A stretch of DNA of 64,000 nucleotides from Gari tellinella (taxonomy: Eukaryota > Mollusca > Bivalvia > Cardiida > Psammobiidae). The position numbers were made by a program, and so were the translations under genes. Below the pieces are notes generated by a model that worked only from the letters and a program-made list of their open reading frames with translations, was not told the origin of the DNA and searched no databases. The stretch spans positions 75,272,158-75,336,157 of the forward strand of contig OV277864.1 of the NCBI GenBank assembly GCA_922989275.2, in the 5' to 3' direction. Position 1 is the stretch's first letter. Every line of letters starts with the position of its first letter. Below, in pieces: positions 59,701 to 64,000 of the stretch.

Positions 59701-62700
59701 TTAGACAATCTTCATTCTTTGCAAACATTAAAAACGATTAAAAACACAATTTGGATAAAACGAAATAACTTGCAAGATCCCTGGGAATTCGTTATAATTT
59801 ATTATAGCTCCAGTTTACGAAATAGGCATGCATCTTTGACTAAATAATGCATACTCTGACTAATATTTTCGTCTACAACAATCTGCTACTGTTCTAAAAA
59901 TATAATTAGAAAACATATTTTTCAACCCAGGATCAAAGTGTCAAATTGTTTAGATTTTGATGAGACACTGCATTACGTGGCAGCGCACAAGGGTACGTAC
60001 AACCTGTTTGACGAACAGAATAACAGAACAGAACAATTCCTTTATTACACTCAGATCACATACATGTACTCACATAACGCTGTTAGAATGTTAAACGTTA
60101 AACTCTGTCAACACCAAGGACCTGTATAAAATATACTCATTACATTTGAAAACAGTGTAGACCCAGATCAGAGGGCTCCTATAGGAGCCCTCTGATCTAG
60201 GTTTACACTGTTTTCTTATATAGACCGGTATTAATTAAACCATTCAGAATTCCAAGTAGACTGGTTTTTGCTCGGCAATTAAAATGATCCACACGGGAAC
60301 ATACTAACTCACAGGAGTTACTTAGCGTTGACAGAGTTAAGTAGACTTTGCTTGTACATTTGTATTTCAGATGTTTAACATACATGTTTTATGTTTGCTC
60401 TTCTTTTTCAGTATTCAATGATCTTATCAAGACTGTGTTGGAACGAGCACGTGTCGATATTGTTGAACTGATGGATCCAGATTTACTATGTGATTACTTT
60501 GAAGAGATAAGTCTGTTTCCACGATCAGAATTGCGAGATATTAGGGTAATTATTGCAAGTTAATAGATTTTACACCCTCAAGATCATAACACAAGAAGTG
60601 TATTGTATATTGTTTGTCTACTATTCTACAGTTTTGCATACGTATAGTCCTCGTGAAATACAGATTAAGGTTGACAGTAAAGTAAAATGCATCTTAAAGC
60701 TCATTCTGCTTTATTTTCACCCTGATTTAAGCCACCTTCTACCAATGGGATATCAAATATTTTATTATCGATATTCGTTAGTATATAAATGGGAACTTTC
60801 ATCAGTCGAGAAATAAATTAAATGCATAAAATGTCATTTTTATGGAGTAATGGGTTAATATGGGCGCTGTCTTTTTTCTTGTTGTCCAGTGTTCAATATT
60901 TAATAATGGCTAGCTTCTCACACAATGAGGTTTCTCTGTACTTTAACACTTTCATGATCAAATTATTCGGGAGAATTTTACCCCTTCACCGCTTTATTGT
61001 CTTCTGCTTCAGTAGTGTTGTCTACAAGACAAGTTCCAAAGATAGATTTAAGGTTGTATTACTTAAAAAAATAAGATAAGATAAGAGTGTCAAACAGTTT
61101 GGGTCCTGATCAGACGCCGCGTTACGCGGCGTCTGATCAGGACTCTAACTGTTTGCAAACGCGCTTTAATGCGTCATTGAGAGTGAAAGGGTTAAAAAAG
61201 TTGTTGCCGTTTTATTTAGGAGGAAATAAATACTTCAGAGAAGAACCGAAGCATTCAAGAGAAGATTGTGCGTGATCCATGCAAGTACGATGGTTTGAAA
61301 AGAGGGTTGGCAAAGTCAGGTCAAACACTTCTTCTTGAAGCCCTGGAACATCTTGAAAAGAAGGAACACGACTCTCTGAAAGGTAAACACTTCAAACGTT
61401 TGATTCAGTATATACATTGGTCCCTCCCTACAACGGTCAACCGAACAACGACTCACTCCTTACAACAATACTTGCCGCTTATCTCCAAAGAAGACAATTG
61501 TGTCCAACCTTTTCACGGCTACAGTAGCGTCTGCTACCAACTGCCGTCTGCTGTTTTTCTCAAAGTTATATATACGAGTAAGTGGACATTTTGATAGAAT
61601 AAATATAATGACGAGGGACGAACAACTTGAATCCAGATCCAGTGTAACGCGGCGTCTGATCTGGATTCAAGTTGTTTTCAAATGCAAGCCAATTCTTAAT
61701 TTCCCCTCCCTATAACGACTCCTTCCTAACAATACACACAATCTGTGTATCCCATTAGGTGTCGTTGTAGAAAGGGATCACTGTATATGTACTGTCAAAT
61801 CCATGATTAAATCTTTCAACACAAAGTAACTCTTGTGGGTTATTATGTTCCCTTATGGATTTTATTTACCAAAATATGAAACAGTCTACTTGGGAATTCT
61901 GGGTAGTTAAATAAATACTGATCTAAATTAGCAAACAGTGTAGACCCTGATCAGAGGGTTAGGAACCTTCTGATCTGGGTCTATGCTAATGGCAAATGTA
62001 ATGAGTATATTTTTAACAGGTCCGAGGTGTTCAAAGAGTTACCTCTTTGAACCCTAGTCCCGCATATAGGCGTGCTTTTCAAACAGTGTACATGTGAACA
62101 GTACACTTGTCCTATGCAAACAGTGAAGACCCTGATCAGAGGGCTCCGAAAGGAGCCCTCTGATCAGGGTCTTCACTGTTTGTCACAATGCCAAACATTG
62201 ACAAAAACAACCCTTAAAAGTCAGAAATGGACTAGACTAAAATGGAAATTGGAATTGTCCATTTAAAGTTTCAGGGAGGAAAGAGTTAAGACCTTTGGTC
62301 ATTGGACCCTTGCAACGAGATAAACACGACATGGTTTCTTGTAAATGGATGTTTAACCCTTTCCCCAATAGAAGCGACTTTTAGCGTATTTAATTTATTC
62401 CTCCGCTGAAGAAAATAGTTCCAGTTTATACCCTCATGAACAATTACCATTACAAATATTTTATATAGCATCGCAGATTTTAGCTTAAAGCAGGCTGAAA
62501 GTAAAGCAGAATGTGCCTCAAGTGGTCACTTGTCTTCAAAACTATAAACAGGCTATGAGGTAAAGGGTTAAAGATTTTTTAGGGAAAACAATGACATGCA
62601 GACAAGTTATCATTATATCTAGCAGTTTTTAAAAGCATTGTTACTAGTCATGTATGGAACTGTGGAATAAAATTCATACGAATCTGGTGTCCCCAATTTC

Positions 62701-63201
62701 TTCATTGTTCTGTCAATAATACATTTAACTAACAAAACACAAAATATAAGAAAACCTTGTTATTTGCAGAATTTGGGTAAACCGTAGCAAATGCCCTTCA
62801 ACTAGAATTCTACTAAAATGGTTTTAATGAAAGTCGGTAGAAAACATCAGTGTATAGTTCTAAAATTAGCCAAACATGAAGCAAAGCAATTTAAGGACAG
62901 ACCTTCCCATGAGGGAGCTACTTCTATAGATTTGAATAGTTGATGTAATTGTATATTCCAATGTGATCCTGTGGACATGGGTTTTTCTATTATCACATCT
63001 ATCAGACTTCCTTTAGTGGATGCTTAACATGGGTTGTTTCCTGTATACAAACTGTTGTAACATCAGCAATAATGTTTTGTTTTTCAGGCAGTTCGGACCC
63101 ATGTGCATGTTCAACAATAGAAAATTGCCCTCTTCTTAAAAAGTTGGAACATGGGCGACTGAAAATGTCTACATCAAAACCAGTTAGCAGCTCAGACAAA
63201 G
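56676..63201 (+). CDS. CARD-like domain protein, 5' part (runs off the window)
   Basis: Coding exons: 56676-56702, 58279-58324, 60412-60545, 61220-61382, 63088-63201. They total 484 nt, with phases agreeing, giving 161 residues with no stop. The start ATGGCCGAGGCG has a good context (AACATGG). Residues about 28-115 match the pattern of a CARD/death-fold domain: LIKTVLERARVDIVELMDPD, then LLCDYF, FPRSELRDI, then KYDGLKRGLAKSGQTLLLEA. That is the usual order of CARD helices 1-6. After it comes a Cys-containing linker (DPCACSTIENC). The rest of the protein lies beyond 64000, so its effector domain is unknown. The protein would act in the cytoplasm; CARDs usually form homotypic signalling assemblies. 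A death or pyrin-like domain is the alternative. Confidence 0.72.
56841..57090. mobile_element. Family I element, reference copy
   Basis: TACAGTGGAGAATCTGTTAT to AACAGATTCTCCACTGTA, 250 bp with TA on both sides. Hairpin at 56906-56970 looks near perfect. Confidence 0.9.
57103..57378. mobile_element. Family C variant
   Basis: CTCATTATCCCCTGAAACTC to AGTCAACGAGTTAA. Hairpin at about 57236-57300 (CAGTGAAGTCCCTGATAAGA and complement). Confidence 0.8.
57585..57790. mobile_element. Family A element, diverged
   Basis: Left blocks TATCATGTTGAATTGCCGTC and CGTCTGCAAAAA, hairpin at about 57706-57772, right end decayed. Confidence 0.65.
57889..57908. repeat. Poly-G tract
   Basis: About 16-19 G with one A, inside CARD gene intron 1. 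The surrounding 57790-58278 shows no other feature. Confidence 0.85.
58279..58324 (+). CDS. CARD gene second coding exon
   Basis: Acceptor ttctctcag, donor gtaagt, encoding ISVKGGTEDVIDEEE. A family E element starts at the last base of the gtaagt donor. Confidence 0.7.
58330..58527. mobile_element. Family E element touching a splice donor
   Basis: TACAGTCGAAACTCGATTCT to GAATCGAGTTTTTACTGTA. Hairpin AAAACGTGGCTAAGCCACGT. The preceding exon ends at 58324. Confidence 0.9.
58577..58939. mobile_element. Family D element
   Basis: TAGTGCTTTCCCCACAACGG to AGAGAGGGAGCACTGCA. Hairpin at about 58787-58853. Confidence 0.85.
58972..59272. repeat. Segment flanked by 20-bp direct repeats
   Basis: AAAATCTAAATAAGGGGAGA occurs at about 58972 and 59253. 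The 261 bp between is not recognised. The spacing would fit a retroposed insertion with target duplication or a remnant of a longer tandem. Confidence 0.5.
59273..59925. other. CARD gene intron 2, unrecognised
   Basis: No family member or exon seen. Possibly an old retroelement, but no motif supports it. Confidence 0.3.
59935..60130. repeat. Decayed A hairpin followed by (CAGAA)n retroposon end
   Basis: AAATTGTTTAGATTTTGATG is the hairpin relic. CAGAACAGAACAATTCCTTT and CACATACATGTACTCA parallel 8986-9075. Confidence 0.55.
60149..60214. repeat. C-type hairpin, isolated
   Basis: AACAGTGTAGACCCAGATCA ... CTGATCTAGGTTTACACTGT, with centre GGGCTCCTATAGGAGCCC. Confidence 0.7.
60412..60545 (+). 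CDS. CARD gene third coding exon
   Basis: Acceptor cttctttttcag, donor gtaatt, 134 nt, phase 1 in and 0 out. Encodes the first four CARD helices by pattern. Confidence 0.72.
60650..60858. mobile_element. Family B element, left end lost
   Basis: TTAAGGTTGACAGTAAAGTA ... TTTATTTTCACCCTGATTTA hairpin, then right end TATGGAGTAATGGGTTAA. Confidence 0.65.
60943..61195. mobile_element. Family A element, long form
   Basis: TTAACACTTTCATGATCAAA precedes the usual TTTTACCCCTTCACCGC start. Ends GAGAGTGAAAGGGTTAA. Hairpin at 61091-61155. It carries the intact GCGCTTTAATGCGTCAT that is split by a B at 39407. Confidence 0.85.
61220..61382 (+). CDS. CARD gene fourth coding exon
   Basis: Acceptor ttttatttag, donor gtaaac, 163 nt, phase 0 in and 1 out. 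Contains GLKRGLAKSGQTLLLEALEH, like CARD helices 5-6. Confidence 0.72.
61413..61785. mobile_element. Family D element with left hairpin arm shortened
   Basis: TACATTGGTCCCTCCCTACA to AAAGGGATCACTGTA. The left arm lacks AGACGCC while the right arm is whole. It starts about 30 bases after an exon end of the CARD gene. Confidence 0.8.
61931..61992. repeat. C-type hairpin, isolated
   Basis: AAACAGTGTAGACCCTGATC ... GATCTGGGTCTATGCT. Confidence 0.6.
62038..62290. mobile_element. Family C element, reverse orientation
   Basis: GTTACCTCTTTGAACCCTAG (end slightly altered) to TTTCAGGGAGGAAAGAGTTAA. Perfect hairpin at 62117-62182. Confidence 0.9.
62353..62571. mobile_element. Family B element lacking one hairpin arm
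   Basis: TTAACCCTTTCCCCAATAGA to GGCTATGAGGTAAAGGGTTAA. After CAGAATGTGCCTC the other arm is missing. Confidence 0.88.
62572..63087. other. CARD gene intron 4, unrecognised
   Basis: AT-rich. No exon or repeat recognised. Confidence 0.35.
63088..63201 (+). CDS. CARD gene fifth coding exon
   Basis: Acceptor tgtttttcag, donor gtattg, 114 nt, phase 1/1. Encodes SSDPCACSTIENCPLLKK and a Ser-rich end. The gene continues past the window. Confidence 0.65.
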
Positions 63202-63268
63202 GTATTGACATTTAACATTTTTCCTCAAGAGACGACTGTCTCAATAAGCCAGTATCTACTACACTGCA

Positions 63269-63466
63269 TACAGTCGAACTTCGATATCTCGAACTCGGTT
63301 ATGTCGAACATACCCGTATTTCAAAGTTAAAACGCGGCTAAGTCGCGTTTTAACTTTGAAACACGGGTATGTTCAACTTAACCGAGCTTGCAATAAGGCA
63401 AAATCATATATCGAAATATCGGATAATTCGAGTTAAGCGAGTTAGAGATATCGAAGTTCGACTGTA
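63269..63466. mobile_element. Family E element, full length
   Basis: TACAGTCGAACTTCGATATC to ATATCGAAGTTCGACTGTA. Hairpin AAAACGCGGCTAAGTCGCGT; GCGG/CGC replaces GTGG/CAC on the two arms. Confidence 0.9.
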
Positions 63467-63473
63467 CATGTTT

Positions 63474-63700
63474 TAACTCTTTCTCTGCCAAGTTTTATCG
63501 TCTGCTTTAATCCTCCTACCGCCAAAATATCGCATGTATGGATAGTGTCGTCAGCAATATTTTCACAGTCAGCTTTCGGGTTGTTTTGACTGAAGAAATG
63601 TCGATTTGTCGCAAAACAAGATCTAGATCAGACACCGCCTTACGCGGTATCTGGCCAGGATCCAAACTGTTTTGCAAAGCTGCCTTTTGGCGACGTTTGT
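63474..63700. mobile_element. Family A element, right end decayed
   Basis: TTAACTCTTTCTCTGCCAAG start. Hairpin at about 63612-63676. Confidence 0.7.
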
Positions 63701-63762
63701 AGAGTGTGGATGTAAATGTTGCTTTATTGATTGAATTGGGTTTTACGGCATCGCGACACATG

Positions 63763-63954
63763 AAATCGAACTTCGATATCTCGAACTCGCTTAACTCGAA
63801 CTATACGCTATTTCGAAACATGAAATTGCCTTATTTTATGCTCGGTTCAGTCGAACATACCCATATTTCAAAGTTAAAACGTGGCTTAGCCACGTTTTAA
63901 CTTTGAAATACGGGTATGTTCGACTTAACCGAGTTCGAGTTATCGAAGTTCGAC
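63763..63954. mobile_element. Family E element
   Basis: GAAATCGAACTTCGATATCT to GTTATCGAAGTTCGACATA. Hairpin AAAACGTGGCTTAGCCACGT is intact. Confidence 0.8.
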
Positions 63955-64000
63955 ATATGTGTGTGTATTTGAATGTGTCACTTTGATGGAGTCTGACGCC

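Overview
The window is animal nuclear DNA, most likely from a bivalve mollusc. The genes are split by GT-AG introns. There are 5S rRNA-derived and tRNA-derived retroposon heads, and the 5S pieces look molluscan. More than half of the sequence is short inverted-repeat elements. The species call is inference; nothing here names the organism. There is no sign of bacterial or viral gene organisation.

Three protein genes can be read exon by exon with matching splice phases. (1) A minus-strand receptor at 15067-36045 has 11 coding exons and 478 aa: signal peptide, N-glycosylated ectodomain, one membrane helix and a cytoplasmic SEFIR-like domain, so an interleukin-17-receptor-like protein. (2) A minus-strand serine-protease homologue at 39948-43921 has 2 exons and 254 aa. 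Its catalytic His and Ser are both replaced, so it should be a secreted pseudoprotease. (3) A plus-strand gene begins at 56676 and runs off the right end. Its first 161 residues contain a CARD-like death-fold domain. All three belong to families common in invertebrate immunity.

The rest is a dense field of non-autonomous inverted-repeat elements (MITE-like), named here by letter. TTAA-bounded: A (about 215 bp, ends TTAACCCCTTCACTGCC or TTAACCCTTATCCTGCT), B (about 250 bp, ends TTAACCCTTTACCCCATAG) and C (about 250 bp, ends TTAACTCTTTCCTCCCTGAA). TA-bounded: D (about 365 bp, CAGTGCTCCCTCTCTACAAC), E (about 198 bp, CAGTCGAACTTCGATA), G (about 199 bp, CAGTAAAACCTCTCTATTAC) and I (about 250 bp, CAGTGGAGAAGACGTTATTC). 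F (about 247 bp) begins AGGGGCCCGTTTCATAAAAC. Minor families are J, K, L, P, Q, R and S. Most carry a 60-72 bp near-perfect hairpin at the centre. Hairpins of A, C, D and I are related (CAAACAGT...GATCAGA...), and those of B and G are related to each other (CTTAAAGCA...AGTAAA.CAGAA). The same hairpin class therefore sits inside elements with unrelated ends. One element (55735-55942) is a D/A chimera joined at the hairpin. Several nested insertions fall exactly on TTAA.

Layout: 1-719 AT-rich, no gene. 720-6312 is a giant foldback with 2.2-2.4 kb arms, each carrying a piece of a 5S rRNA gene; its 1 kb spacer holds a G element split by a tRNA-Cys-type SINE. 6313-15066 is intergenic and rich in these elements. 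15067-36045 is the receptor gene, whose introns are packed with hairpin elements and, at 32.2 kb, hold a hammerhead-ribozyme motif (in intron 1). 36046-39947 holds repeats and a LINE-like 3' end with a 42-bp tandem array. 39948-43921 is the pseudoprotease. 43922-56000 holds repeats, a tRNA-Thr-like pseudogene, a composite array of about 163-bp units, and a satellite of about 120 bp that contains the A hairpin. 56000-64000 is the CARD gene, also threaded with elements.

Limits: no alignment or folding was run. Element ends and identities were read by eye. Coordinates of full-length elements and exons are meant to be base-accurate; degenerate copies are approximate.
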